Shown here in pieces: positions 16,869 through 25,567 of a stretch of DNA of 39,344 bases. Position 1 is the stretch's first letter. Each line of letters opens with the position of its first letter. The position numbers and the translations under genes were made by a program. The DNA lies in contig CADBCV010000017.1 in assembly GCA_902793285.1 (NCBI GenBank), positions 1-39,344 of the forward strand, given 5' to 3'. Below the pieces are notes generated by a model. That model was not told the DNA's origin, made no database searches, and saw only the letters and a list, made by a program, of their open reading frames with translations. The DNA is from Oscillospiraceae bacterium (GTDB lineage Bacteria; Bacillota; Clostridia; Oscillospirales; Oscillospiraceae).

Positions 16869-17819
16869 ATGTCGAATACAATCGGGAAGCTCAAAGCCAG
16901 CCGGTATTACGGCCTGGTCCTGCTGGGGGCGATGCTTCTGTTTTTCTACGGGGTCTTCAAGATCCTGACGCCGTCCAATTTCGGCTCCCTGAGCAATCTC
17001 TATACCTATCTGCAGGCCTCGATCATCTACTCCGTGGGCGGCTGCGGGCTGTACTTCATCGTGGTCATGGGCCTTTTTGACTTCGCGGTGGGCGCAAACA
17101 TCGTGCTCTCGTCCATCGTGGGCGTCATCCTGTCCCAGAGGTTCGGCTACGCGGGCTTCATCCTCGGCTGTCTCGGCTGCGGCACGCTGATCGGTTTTCT
17201 GATCGGGATGCTGTACAACAACCTCAACGTCCCCTCCATGATCGTCACGGTGGGCCTGATGCTCATTTTCGAGAGCGTGGCCGTGTTCGTGGCGGGCGGC
17301 GTCAAGCAGACCCTGGGGGAGGACCTGCGCTTTTTCTCCGGCGCGCCCGGCAACATCATCCTCGCGGGCCTTGCCTTCCTGCTCATGTACTTCATCCTGA
17401 ACTACACCAAGATCGGCACCTACTGCAACGCCATCGGCTCCAACGAGTTCACCGCGAAGAACATGGGCATCGACGTGAAGAAGTATAAGCTCATCGGCTT
17501 CATGCTCCTGCACTTTTTTGTCGGCATCATGGCGATCCTCACCGTCTCCTACGGCACGACGATGACCGCCCTCACCGGCATGAGCACCATGGGCCGCAAC
17601 TTCCAGCCCCTCATGGGCACCTTCTTCGGCGTGGCCTTCCGCAAGTACAAAATGCCCATCACGGCCATCGTCGTGGGCGAGTTCATCATCCAGATCATCT
17701 TCAACGGCTTTGTCGCGCTCGGCGCGCCCACCACGATCCAGAACGTGGTCACGGGCGGGGCGCTTTTGGTCATCGTGTCCCTGACCGCCCGCGGCGGCAA
17801 GGGCAGCGTCGTAAAGTGA
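16869..17819 (+). CDS. Second importer permease, first subunit
   Basis: A 316-aa multi-span membrane protein of the BPD_transp_2 type. The usual GGIDLSVG motif is altered to GLFDFAVGANIV. The ATPase-facing loop is TYCNAIGSNEFTAKNMGIDV, clearly the family loop. It begins with an ideal AGGAGG site after a 176-bp gap holding two strong hairpins. The next gene, the ATPase, starts 10 bp past the stop codon. It probably pairs with the permease encoded at 19343-20314. Confidence 0.88.
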   Translation: MSNTIGKLKASRYYGLVLLGAMLLFFYGVFKILTPSNFGSLSNLYTYLQASIIYSVGGCGLYFIVVMGLFDFAVGANIVLSSIVGVILSQRFGYAGFILGCLGCGTLIGFLIGMLYNNLNVPSMIVTVGLMLIFESVAVFVAGGVKQTLGEDLRFFSGAPGNIILAGLAFLLMYFILNYTKIGTYCNAIGSNEFTAKNMGIDVKKYKLIGFMLLHFFVGIMAILTVSYGTTMTALTGMSTMGRNFQPLMGTFFGVAFRKYKMPITAIVVGEFIIQIIFNGFVALGAPTTIQNVVTGGALLVIVSLTARGGKGSVVK

Positions 17820-17829
17820 GGTGGCGGGC

Positions 17830-19329
17830 ATGGAAAACAGAGTACTTCTTGTCGCCGAAAACATTGACAAGCGCTTCGGCATCACCCATGCGGTGGACAA
17901 CGTCTCCCTCACCATCAACGCCGGCGAGGTGCGCGGCCTGATCGGCGAGAACGGCTCCGGCAAATCGACCTTCTCCCAGATGCTCTGCGGCATCTACTCC
18001 ATCGGCGGCGGCACCTTCACGCTCGACGGCAAGGTCCTGCACTGCCGCAACCAGGTGGAGGCCAACAACGAGGGCGTGGCCATCATCGTCCAGGAGATGG
18101 GCACCCTCTCCGGTCTGACCGTGGCGGAGAACATCTTCCTCGGCCATGAGGAGCCCTTCATGCACTTCGGCGTGAAGGACAGCCGCGCCATGAACAAAGA
18201 GGCCCAGCGCCTTCTTGACGAGTACGGCTTCGGGCGCATCAAGGCCTCCGACATGATCGACCTCTATAACTTTGAGGACCGCAAGCTCGTGGAGATCGTA
18301 AAGGCCACCTACAGGAAGCCCAAGATCCTCGTCATCGACGAGACCACCACCGCCCTGTCCCAGAACGGGCGCATGGAGCTCTACAAGATCATGGACGCCA
18401 TCCGCGCCGACGGCCGGACCGTCATCTTCATCAGCCACGACTTAAACGAGGTCCTGACCCACACGGACACCGTCTCCATCCTGCGCGACGGCGAGTACAT
18501 CGACACCGTGCGCACCAAGGACGTGACCGAGGACGACCTCAAGCGTCTCATGGTCGGGCGCGAAATCGGCTCTGCCTACTACCGCACCGACTACGGCGAG
18601 CCGATCTCCAGGGACGTGGTGCTCTCCGTCCGGGATGTGAGCGTGCCGGGGCAGATCAGCCATGTGAGCTTTGACCTGCACCGGGGCGAGATCCTCGGCT
18701 TCGGCGGCCTCTCCGAGTGCGGGATGCACGAGGTGGGCAAGGCCATCTTCGCCGCCTCCTGGGACCGCAAGGGCTCCGTCACCCTCGCGGACGGGACCGG
18801 GATCAACAGCATCCCCACAGCGATCGCCCACTCCATCGCCTACGCCTCCAAGGACCGCGACAACGAGTCCGTCATCCTGAACGAGTCCATCCGCAACAAC
18901 ATCGTCCTGCCCTCCCTGGGAGACCTTGCAAACCACGGCCTCCTGTCCGGCAGGAAGCTCACGAAGTTTGCCGAGAAGCACGCATCCGACATGCAGACCA
19001 AGATGCAGAACGTGAACCAGTTTGTCTCCGACCTCTCCGGCGGCAACAAGCAGAAGGTGGTGCTCGCGCGCTGGCTCGGCAAGGAGAGCGATATCCTGGT
19101 GCTCGACTCGCCCACCCGCGGCATCGACGTGAAGGTCAAGCAGGCCATCTACGCCCTGATGGCGCAGCTTCGGCGCGAGGGCAAGTCCATCATCATGATC
19201 TCCGAGGAGATCCCGGAGCTGCTCGGCATGGCGGACCGCATCCTCATCATGAAGGACGGCGTACTGAACGGCGAATTTCTCCGCGACCCCGCCCTGAGTG
19301 AAGAAGACCTGATTGCGAAAATGGTGTAA
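17830..19329 (+). CDS. Second importer ATP-binding protein, tandem NBD with one degenerate ATP site
   Basis: A 499-aa double ATPase. NBD1 has an intact Walker A GENGSGKST (39-47) and Walker B LVIDE (Asp170, Glu171), but its signature motif is replaced by YNFEDRKLVEI (146-156). NBD2 has a consensus signature LSGGN (402-406), but its Walker A position reads GLSECGMHEVG (293-303) and Walker B reads LVLDSPTRG, with Ser427 where the catalytic Glu belongs. Since each ATP site combines Walker motifs of one half with the signature of the other, one site is complete and one is degenerate. The ATG is favoured over a GTG three codons upstream (17821) because of spacing to GAGGTG. It is followed closely by the last permease gene. 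Confidence 0.9.
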   Translation: MENRVLLVAENIDKRFGITHAVDNVSLTINAGEVRGLIGENGSGKSTFSQMLCGIYSIGGGTFTLDGKVLHCRNQVEANNEGVAIIVQEMGTLSGLTVAENIFLGHEEPFMHFGVKDSRAMNKEAQRLLDEYGFGRIKASDMIDLYNFEDRKLVEIVKATYRKPKILVIDETTTALSQNGRMELYKIMDAIRADGRTVIFISHDLNEVLTHTDTVSILRDGEYIDTVRTKDVTEDDLKRLMVGREIGSAYYRTDYGEPISRDVVLSVRDVSVPGQISHVSFDLHRGEILGFGGLSECGMHEVGKAIFAASWDRKGSVTLADGTGINSIPTAIAHSIAYASKDRDNESVILNESIRNNIVLPSLGDLANHGLLSGRKLTKFAEKHASDMQTKMQNVNQFVSDLSGGNKQKVVLARWLGKESDILVLDSPTRGIDVKVKQAIYALMAQLRREGKSIIMISEEIPELLGMADRILIMKDGVLNGEFLRDPALSEEDLIAKMV

Positions 19330-19342
19330 GGAGGCGAGGAAG

Positions 19343-20314
19343 ATGTCAAACACCGTCAAGAGAGAGCAGCAGCCCTCCCGGCTGCGCACGTTTTTCAGCA
19401 GCGATACCTTCAAGGGCCTTCTGCCCTTCATCGGCCTCGTGGTCATTGTCGTCGTCATGAACATCCTGACACACGGCAAGATCCTCACGCCGAAGCGCCT
19501 GCGCCTTCTGCTGAGCCAGGTCTACTATCCCATGATCGTCGCGACCGGCGTCTTCTTCGTCATGACGCTCGGCTCCATCGACTTTACCGAGGGCTCGACC
19601 CTGGGGCTCGCCTCCATCGTCATCAGCAAGCTCTCCTTCACCTCCATCCCCCTCGCGATCGCGGGCGGCATCCTCACCGGCGCCGCCATCGGGGCGATCA
19701 ACGGCTTCTTCCACGTGAAGTTTAAGCTCCAGAGCTTCATTATCACGATCTGCACCATGTTCCTCTTCCGCGGCGTGTGCGCCTATCTCACGACGGAGAC
19801 CGCCGTCCCCGCGAGCGCCGCCATCAAGGCCCTGGACCAGAACTGGCTCAAGATCACGATCACGGTGGCGGTGCTGCTCGCGGCGTGGTTTCTCTTCCGC
19901 TTCACGCGCATCGGCAGCGACGTGAAGGCCGTCGGCTCCGGCGAGACCGCGGCCCGCTTCTCCGGCGTGAAGACGGACCGGGTGAAGTTTCTCGCCTTCG
20001 TCGCGGCGGGCGCCCTCACCGGCCTTGCCGCCTTCGTCAACGTCATCAAGGTGGGCTCCATCACCGCCACCGCCGGCAACCAGCTCGAGACCCAGATCCT
20101 CATCTCCCTCGTGCTGGGCGGCCTGCCCATCACCGGCGGCGCGAAGGTCCGCTTCTCGAACATCATCGTCGGCACGCTCATGTACACCGTGCTCAATAAC
20201 GGCCTTGTCATGCTGGGCTTTGAGTCCCAGACCCAGCAGCTCATCAAGGGCGTCATCTTCCTCCTGTTCGTCGCCCTCACCATCGACCGCAAGGCCCTGA
20301 AAGTCATCAAATAA
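19343..20314 (+). CDS. Second importer permease, second subunit
   Basis: A 323-aa BPD_transp_2-type membrane protein. The motif region reads FFVMTLGSIDFTEGSTLG, a variant of GGIDLSVG. The ATPase-facing loop is SDVKAVGSGETAARFSGVKT, and the C-terminal LGGLPITGGAKVRFSNIIVG is typical. The ATG at 19343 has AAGGAGGCGAGG upstream; an in-frame upstream start overlapping the ATPase gene (19313) is less likely. It ends the second importer. A repeat at 20331-20416 lies between it and the kinase gene. Confidence 0.9.
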   Translation: MSNTVKREQQPSRLRTFFSSDTFKGLLPFIGLVVIVVVMNILTHGKILTPKRLRLLLSQVYYPMIVATGVFFVMTLGSIDFTEGSTLGLASIVISKLSFTSIPLAIAGGILTGAAIGAINGFFHVKFKLQSFIITICTMFLFRGVCAYLTTETAVPASAAIKALDQNWLKITITVAVLLAAWFLFRFTRIGSDVKAVGSGETAARFSGVKTDRVKFLAFVAAGALTGLAAFVNVIKVGSITATAGNQLETQILISLVLGGLPITGGAKVRFSNIIVGTLMYTVLNNGLVMLGFESQTQQLIKGVIFLLFVALTIDRKALKVIK

Positions 20315-20330
20315 GGCAAGTATTCAGTCT

Positions 20331-20416
20331 CTGTCATTCTGAGGAACTTTGTTCCGAAGAATCCCGTCGATTTTACGCTTTTTCCGGGAGATCCTTCCCT
20401 TGCGTTCAGGATGACA
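20331..20416. repeat. Inverted repeat of the CTGTCAT...ATGACAC family, copy 2
   Basis: It begins CTGTCATTCTGAGGAAC and ends CAGGATGACAC, with GAAGAATCCCGTCG and GGGAGATCCTTCC inside. It is inserted inside the sugar operon between the last permease and the kinase, so it might alter expression of the kinase. Confidence 0.7.
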
Positions 20417-20464
20417 CCCTTGACTGAAAAGTTGCCAAATAAGGAGTAAACGAAGGGAAAAGTT

Positions 20465-22021
20465 ATGGAACTGACGAAAACCGCGCTCGGCATTGAGCTG
20501 GGCTCGACCCGCATCAAGGCCGTATTGATCGATGAAAAGCACGTCCCCATCGCGCAGGGCGATTTTGAGTGGGAAAACCAGCTCGTAAACGGGATCTGGA
20601 CCTACTCGATGGACGCGGTGCACACCGGCGTGCAGACCTGCATTCAAAATCTCATGGCCGACGTGAAGGCGAAGTTCGGCGTCGCGCTCACCACCGTCGG
20701 CGCGATCGGCGTGTCCGCCATGATGCACGGCTACCTGCCCTTTGACAGGGACGGCAGGCAGCTCGCGGAATTTCGCACCTGGCGCAACACCGTCACCGGC
20801 GAGGCCGCCGAAAAGCTCACCGCGCTCTTCGGCTTCAACATCCCCCAGCGCTGGAGCATCGCCCATCTCTACCAGGCGATGCTGAACGGCGAGGCGCACG
20901 TGAAGGACATCGCCTATCTCACCACCCTCGCGGGCTACATCCACTGGCAGCTCACCGGCGAGCGGGTCATGGGCGTGGGCGAGGCGAGCGGCATGTTCCC
21001 CATCGACAGCGCAAAGTGCGACTATGACGAGGGGATGCTCGAAAAGTTCAGGACCCTCACGGGCCTTGATCTCCGCACCATCCTGCCGAAGGTCCTGCCG
21101 GCCGGCGTGAGCGGCGGCACGCTCACCGAGGCGGGCGCGCGCTTTCTCGACCCGACCGGCACGCTCAGGCCCGGCATCCCGGTCGCGCCCTGCGAGGGCG
21201 ACGCCGGCACCGGCATGACCGCCACAAACTCCGTCCGGGTCCGCACGGGCAACGTCTCGGCCGGCACCTCGGACTTTGCGATGATCGTGACGGACAAGGC
21301 GCTCGGCGTGCACCGGGAGATCGACATGGTCACCACGCCGGACGGCCTGCCGGTCGCGATGGTCCACTGCAACAACTGCACCTCGGACATCAACGCCTGG
21401 GTGAATCTCCTCTCCGAGTTCTGCGAGCTGATGGGGATGCCCGCAGGGAAGGGCGAACTCTTTGTAAAGCTCTTCAACAAGGCCCTCGAGGGAGATGCCG
21501 ACTGCGGCGGGCTTCTCAGCTACAACTACTTCTCCGGCGAGGGGGTCACCGATCTCGACGAGGGCAGACCCGTCTTTGCCCGCCTGCCGGACGCGAGGTT
21601 CACGCTTGCAAACTTCATGCGCACGCACCTCCTGTCGGCGCTTGCCACGCTCAAGATCGGCCTTGACATCCTGACCCAGACCGAAAAGGTGCAGATCGAC
21701 CGGCTCACCGGGCACGGCGGCTTCTTCAAGACGCCGGAGGTGGGGCAGCGGATGCTCTCGGCGGCGGTCGGCGCCCCGGTCTCCGTCATGGAGACGGCGG
21801 GGGAGGGCGGCCCCTACGGGATGGCCCTGCTCGCGGCCTACATGCTCTGGAAGGACGAGGGCGAGAGCCTGCCGGACTACCTTGACCGGAGGGTCTTCGC
21901 AGGCGCAAAGTGCGTGACGCTCATGGCATCCCCCGAGGATGTCGCGGGCTTCCGGGCCTTCCTCACACGCTACCGGAAGGCCCTCCCCACCGAGCGCGCC
22001 GCCATCGAAACGCTCGCGTAA
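20465..22021 (+). CDS. FGGY-family carbohydrate kinase
   Basis: A cytoplasmic sugar kinase (518 aa) of the FGGY (xylulokinase/ribulokinase-like) family that would trap the imported sugar or its keto-isomer. The N-terminal phosphate-binding motif is [16 protein letters not shown] (about residues 8-23). Other blocks are [25 protein letters not shown] (substrate region), [30 protein letters not shown], and the C-terminal glycine-rich [16 protein letters not shown] with [17 protein letters not shown]. Which sugar is used cannot be told from sequence; it is not an obvious ribulokinase or glycerol kinase. It is the last gene of the operon, followed by a strong terminator. No isomerase or aldolase gene is nearby. 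Confidence 0.88.
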   Translation: MELTKTALGIELGSTRIKAVLIDEKHVPIAQGDFEWENQLVNGIWTYSMDAVHTGVQTCIQNLMADVKAKFGVALTTVGAIGVSAMMHGYLPFDRDGRQLAEFRTWRNTVTGEAAEKLTALFGFNIPQRWSIAHLYQAMLNGEAHVKDIAYLTTLAGYIHWQLTGERVMGVGEASGMFPIDSAKCDYDEGMLEKFRTLTGLDLRTILPKVLPAGVSGGTLTEAGARFLDPTGTLRPGIPVAPCEGDAGTGMTATNSVRVRTGNVSAGTSDFAMIVTDKALGVHREIDMVTTPDGLPVAMVHCNNCTSDINAWVNLLSEFCELMGMPAGKGELFVKLFNKALEGDADCGGLLSYNYFSGEGVTDLDEGRPVFARLPDARFTLANFMRTHLLSALATLKIGLDILTQTEKVQIDRLTGHGGFFKTPEVGQRMLSAAVGAPVSVMETAGEGGPYGMALLAAYMLWKDEGESLPDYLDRRVFAGAKCVTLMASPEDVAGFRAFLTRYRKALPTERAAIETLA

Positions 22022-22041
22022 AGGAACGCAAAAAACAAGAG

Positions 22042-22087
22042 GCCCCGGGCAAATCCGTACCGTGTACGGTTTCGCCCGGGGCTTTTT
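22042..22087 (+). terminator. Strong intrinsic terminator of the sugar operon
   Basis: GCCCCGGGC (22042-22050) pairs with GCCCGGGGC; the stem is extended inward by imperfect pairing to a GTAC/GTAC top, and is followed by TTTTT (22083-22087). It lies 21 bp after the kinase stop codon. Confidence 0.92.
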
Positions 22088-22178
22088 CTGTTGTGATCGT
22101 CCCCTGAGGGCAAGGCAGACACATACTCCCCCGCCGCTTCGCATAGCCTTGAATGATCAAAAACTTGCGGAGGTTATG

Positions 22179-22733
22179 ATGAAACGCTGTCTTTTTCTGC
22201 TCCTGCTCTCGCTCGCGCTGCTGCTCACGGGCTGCGGCAAAAACCGGGGAGAGAGCGATTTTCGCGCCTTCTCCGAGCGGCTCAACAATCTGGAGACCCT
22301 CTCCTTCAGCGCCCAGGTCCGCGCCGAGTACGAACACAAGACCGCCCGCTTTGCCCTCTCCTACGCGGAGGACGGCGAGGGCGGGCGCGTGACCGTCGTC
22401 GCGCCGGAGCTCATCCAGGGCGTCACGGCGCACGTCAGCCCCGGCAGCAGCACCCTCGAGTACGACACGGTGGTGCTGGACACCGGCTCTCTCGACGCCT
22501 TCGGCCTCTCGCCGCTCTCGTCCCTGCCGGCGATGCTGCGCGCCATGCGGACAGGGCATGTGGACAGCGTCTGGGAGGAGGACGGCAAGACGGTTGTGAT
22601 GCTGGAGTCGGACGACGCCCTGCGCTGCTGCGTGTGGTTTTCCAAGGAGATGCGCCCCGTGCGGGCCGAGCTCAGCCGCGACGGGCGCGTCACCGTCTAT
22701 CTCGACATCAGCGACTGGGCGGAGGGGCGGTAG
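22179..22733 (+). CDS. Small lipoprotein of unknown function
   Basis: A 184-aa lipoprotein: signal peptide MKRCLFLLLLSLALLLTGCG with lipobox LTGC, so it should be anchored at the outer face of the membrane. The mature part is mostly beta-rich, with FRAFSERLNNLETLSFSAQV and a C-terminal VRAELSRDGRVTVYLDIS. The pattern recalls LolA/LppX-like outer-envelope lipoproteins of Firmicutes, but I cannot assign a family. Two ATG codons are adjacent (22176 and 22179); the second gives better spacing from GGAGG. The sequence between the operon terminator and this gene shows no clear promoter. Its stop codon lies 4 bp before the MITE-like element. Confidence 0.75.
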   Translation: MKRCLFLLLLSLALLLTGCGKNRGESDFRAFSERLNNLETLSFSAQVRAEYEHKTARFALSYAEDGEGGRVTVVAPELIQGVTAHVSPGSSTLEYDTVVLDTGSLDAFGLSPLSSLPAMLRAMRTGHVDSVWEEDGKTVVMLESDDALRCCVWFSKEMRPVRAELSRDGRVTVYLDISDWAEGR

Positions 22734-22737
22734 GCTT

Positions 22738-22898
22738 GGGCAACACCGCACAATACGTCTGCGGCATCTTCCGGAAAAATTGAGCCCTGATTTTGTCACT
22801 TTTTCTTGAGGTACACAAAGTACATCTGCGAAAAACTGCCTTCATCCGAGCTCAATTTTTCTCGGAATCTGCTCTTGCCGCATTATGCGGTGCTGCCC
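22738..22898. mobile_element. MITE-like 161-bp element with terminal inverted repeats
   Basis: The terminal repeats are GGGCAACACCGCA (22738-22750) and TGCGGTGCTGCCC (22886-22898), 12 of 13 matched as an inverted pair. Inner arms GGAAAAATTGAGC and GCTCAATTTTTCTCGG also pair. There is no coding capacity. The right end contains the stop codon and final codons of tcdA. A mobile origin is inferred from the form only. Confidence 0.7.
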
Positions 22899-23614
22899 TT
22901 TCTCTTCTCCAGCCCGCAGAGGCCCTCCACCACATACTGGCAGAGGAGCATCCCCGCGCTCGCGGGCACCCAGATGAGCGAGCCGGGCACCGATCTTCTC
23001 CCGGGGGGCGGGGCTTCGACCTGCGCGGCGGGCAGCGGCTCCTCCGGGCTGAAGACGACGGGGTGGTGCTCCACGCCCCTTGCGCGCAGCTCCCGGCGGA
23101 TGACCCTTGCGAAGGTGCAGCCGTAGGTGTCCGCGATGTCGGCGAGCCGGAGCTGCTGCGCGTCCCGCTTGTTGCCGGTGCCGAGGGCCGAGACGACGGG
23201 GATGCCCCGCGCCCGGCAGGCGAGGATGAGGTCTATCTTGCAGGAGACAAGGTCGATGCAGTCCACGACAAAGTCGTAGTCCGAAAAAAAGCGTTCCCTG
23301 TCGGCGGCCTCATAGTGCCCCTCGATGCAGCGGACCTCGATCTCCGGGTTCACGTCCAGAAGCCGCTCCGCCATGACGGCGGTCTTCGCGCGGCCCAGGG
23401 TCTTCATGCTCGCGCAGAGCTGGCGGTTGATGTTGCTCTCGCCCACGGTGTCCCGGTCGATGAGCGTCATGCGCCCCACGCCCGTGCGCGCGAGGGCCTC
23501 GGCGCACCAGGAGCCGACGCCCCCCAGGCCGAACACGGCGACGTGGCTGTTTTTCAGCTTTTCCATGGCCTCCGCCCCCAAGAGCATCTCGGCGCGGACC
23601 GTTCTCTCCTGCAT
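22883..23614 (-). CDS. tcdA: tRNA threonylcarbamoyladenosine dehydratase (TcdA/CsdL, ThiF/E1-like)
   Basis: An ATP-dependent enzyme that cyclises N6-threonylcarbamoyladenosine at position 37 of ANN-decoding tRNAs to ct6A. The 243-aa ThiF-type fold shows VAVFGLGGVGSWCAEALART (nucleotide binding, 26-45), LIDRDTVGESNINRQL, KTAVMAERLLDVNPEIEV, VVDCIDLVSCKIDLI and SALGTGNKRDAQQLRLADI, all in the TcdA order. The start is preceded by GGAG. The last residues (GSTA) and the TAA stop codon come from the terminal repeat of the MITE-like element at 22738-22898, so the natural C-terminus may have been altered. It stands alone on the minus strand. Confidence 0.93.
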   Translation of the reverse strand: MQERTVRAEMLLGAEAMEKLKNSHVAVFGLGGVGSWCAEALARTGVGRMTLIDRDTVGESNINRQLCASMKTLGRAKTAVMAERLLDVNPEIEVRCIEGHYEAADRERFFSDYDFVVDCIDLVSCKIDLILACRARGIPVVSALGTGNKRDAQQLRLADIADTYGCTFARVIRRELRARGVEHHPVVFSPEEPLPAAQVEAPPPGRRSVPGSLIWVPASAGMLLCQYVVEGLCGLEKRKGSTA

Positions 23615-23668
23615 AGCTTTCTCCTTTGAAGAAATGACACACCATGCTGTAAAACGGCGGGTATAATA

Positions 23669-23803
23669 CTTGCCCCTCCCGGCAGTACAGCATAACTATA
23701 AAAAACAATGTACGGCGAAATCGTATCATTTTACGAGATCGCCGTACTATTCTGCGTATTAAAACGTCTTGCCGCGCGGGAGGGGCAAGCCCCTCCCCTA
23801 CGG
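23669..23803. repeat. Degenerate three-hairpin composite repeat
   Basis: Left: a worn half of a GTAGGGG hairpin (CTTGCCCCTCCCGG, 23669-23683). Centre: GTACGGCGA...TCGTA pairing with TACGA...TCGCCGTAC (about 23710-23745). Right: an inverted GTAGGGG hairpin with stem GGAGGGGC/GCCCCTCC (23773-23803). It is the third relative of the 148-bp composites. It sits between tcdA and the PPIase gene, where the gap holds no gene. Confidence 0.7.
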
Positions 23804-23868
23804 ATAGATGGATCTGTTTTAAGAAAACTGACGTTTTGCGACGCGCCTTTTTGTATCCTGTGCTTTTC

Positions 23869-25407
23869 TCAGCCGACGAACTTCATGCCGAAGCCGTCCT
23901 TGGTGGGGTTGGCCTCTTCCGCGGCGTCCATCCAGGCTTCGACATCGGCGGTGCGAAGGGCGCTGTCGGCGATGCTGTCGCAGCAGAGCATCCCCTCGCC
24001 CACGTAGTACATGACGTGGTAGCCCGCGTAGCTGCCGCTCTCGCCGTAGACGATGCCGGTGTCGCCCGGCTTGTGGCCGGCATAGCAGAAGGCGTCGAAC
24101 TCCTCGACCATCTGGCCCTTTGCGACGTTCTCGTACAGGCCGCCTTTGGTGTTGGAGCCGGTATCCTCGGAATACTCCTCGGCCAGGGCCGCGAAGCTCT
24201 CCTCGGTCTTGTCGCCGCTCTCAAACTCGGCCAGGATCTCCTCGGCCTTCGCCTTGGCGGCCGCCTTGGCCTCGTCGGTGTAGTTGCCGTCGGCATCCGC
24301 CTCGGCGCGCACCAGGATGTGGCGGACGTTTGCGGTCACATAGCTGTTGTCGTCATGCGCGAGGAAGACCACGACATAGCAGCCGTTGTCGTCGGCCTCG
24401 GTCGTCACGTCGCCGGCCTTGCGGGAGGCATCCGCCATCCACGCGAGCGCGGGGACGCCGCTGCCCTGGACATGGGTCTGGTTGCTGGCGCTCTCGCCCG
24501 CGTCCGCGGCGGCGTTGTTGAGACGCACGGCGGGGCTGTCGCCGGCGGCGGCCTCATAGGTCTCGACGATCTTCGCCGCCTTCTCCTCGGCGGCCTTCAG
24601 GGTCTCCTCGGTGGGGGCGGAGCTTGTGGTGCCGTCCTCGGCGGCGGTCTCCACCTTCTCGGCGGTGACATAGACGTAGGCGTAATCGAAGTAGTCGCGC
24701 TCGCCGTGATAGCTCGCGTACTGCTCCTTGAGCTGCTCGTCGGTGTAGGTGAAGCTGTCGGTCAGGGCCTCGGCCGCCTTGGCGGCAAGCTGGGACTGCT
24801 TATACGCCTCACGCACGATCTTCTGGTTCACGCCGGAGCCGTAGTTTGCGGCGAGCATCTTGTTGCCGCTGCCGTAGCCGTAGGCCAGGGCTTGCTCATC
24901 CAAGCCTTCAAAGCTCGCGTCGATCCGGGCGAGCTCGTCCGCGTCAAGGGTGATGCCGTTCTCGGCGGCGTACTGGCCGAGGACGGTGGCCTGCACGAGC
25001 TCCTGCCTGGCGGCGTCAAGGAAGTAATCCTTCCAGGTGCCGCCGTCCGTCATGGAGCACTCCTGCCTGTCAAGGCCGCGGATGCCGTTGGAGGTATCCA
25101 GCCCGAAGATGCTGGCATACTGGCCGTACTGGTTGGCAAAGCTCATATACTGGTTGGCGTAGTGGTAATTGACCTCGGCGGTGTTATAGTTTTTGCTGCC
25201 GACGGTGAAAGCGGTCAGCTTGTTTGTGAGGCCGGAGTTGAGCACCAGGACCAGCGCCACCACCAGCACCGCGGCGATGGTGCCGAGCGTCCAGCGGCGC
25301 TTGCTCTTCGCCTGTTCAGCGGCCTGCTTTTCGAGGGCGATGGTCTTCTTGTCGGTGCCGGCCTCGCGGGCGGCAGCGCGGTTTTTTCTCTCGGTTGATG
25401 CACTCAT
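23869..25407 (-). CDS. Membrane-anchored parvulin-type peptidyl-prolyl isomerase (SurA/PrsA-like foldase)
   Basis: An extracytoplasmic folding factor, 512 aa. The N-terminus is hydrophilic and charged (1-37) and is followed by one transmembrane segment (about 40-57, TIAAVLVVALVLVL), so the rest faces outside. Residues about 75-340 form a SurA-N-like helical chaperone region with a Glu/Ala-rich linker. The parvulin domain is at about 361-470: VRHILVRAEADADG, SFAALAEEYSEDTGSNTKGG, GQMVEEFDAF and GYHVMYYVG. Unlike PrsA it is not a lipoprotein. A near-consensus promoter inside a large palindrome lies upstream (25449-25495). It is monocistronic between two repeats. Confidence 0.88.
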   Translation of the reverse strand: MSASTERKNRAAAREAGTDKKTIALEKQAAEQAKSKRRWTLGTIAAVLVVALVLVLNSGLTNKLTAFTVGSKNYNTAEVNYHYANQYMSFANQYGQYASIFGLDTSNGIRGLDRQECSMTDGGTWKDYFLDAARQELVQATVLGQYAAENGITLDADELARIDASFEGLDEQALAYGYGSGNKMLAANYGSGVNQKIVREAYKQSQLAAKAAEALTDSFTYTDEQLKEQYASYHGERDYFDYAYVYVTAEKVETAAEDGTTSSAPTEETLKAAEEKAAKIVETYEAAAGDSPAVRLNNAAADAGESASNQTHVQGSGVPALAWMADASRKAGDVTTEADDNGCYVVVFLAHDDNSYVTANVRHILVRAEADADGNYTDEAKAAAKAKAEEILAEFESGDKTEESFAALAEEYSEDTGSNTKGGLYENVAKGQMVEEFDAFCYAGHKPGDTGIVYGESGSYAGYHVMYYVGEGMLCCDSIADSALRTADVEAWMDAAEEANPTKDGFGMKFVG

Positions 25408-25448
25408 TGCTATCTCATCCTTTGCGTTTCTTGCATAGTATAATAGGG

Positions 25449-25495
25449 AAACCTGCAGACTTGGGTATTATACCCCAAAGCCATGCAGGTTTCAA
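25449..25495 (-). promoter_or_regulatory. Promoter of the PPIase gene inside a nested palindrome
   Basis: On the minus strand: -35 TTGAAA (25490-25495), 17-bp spacer, -10 TATAAT (25467-25472). The outer arms AAACCTGCA (25449-25457) and TGCAGGTTT (25484-25492) are a perfect inverted repeat. The inner arms TTGGGTA and TACCCCAA enclose the -10 box. The dyad could be an operator. Confidence 0.75.
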
Positions 25496-25567
25496 GATGT
25501 ATTTTCATATTCAAACGCGTGCGCGCATACAATAGATCCATGCTGTATAAGGGAGGAAGAATGCGAA

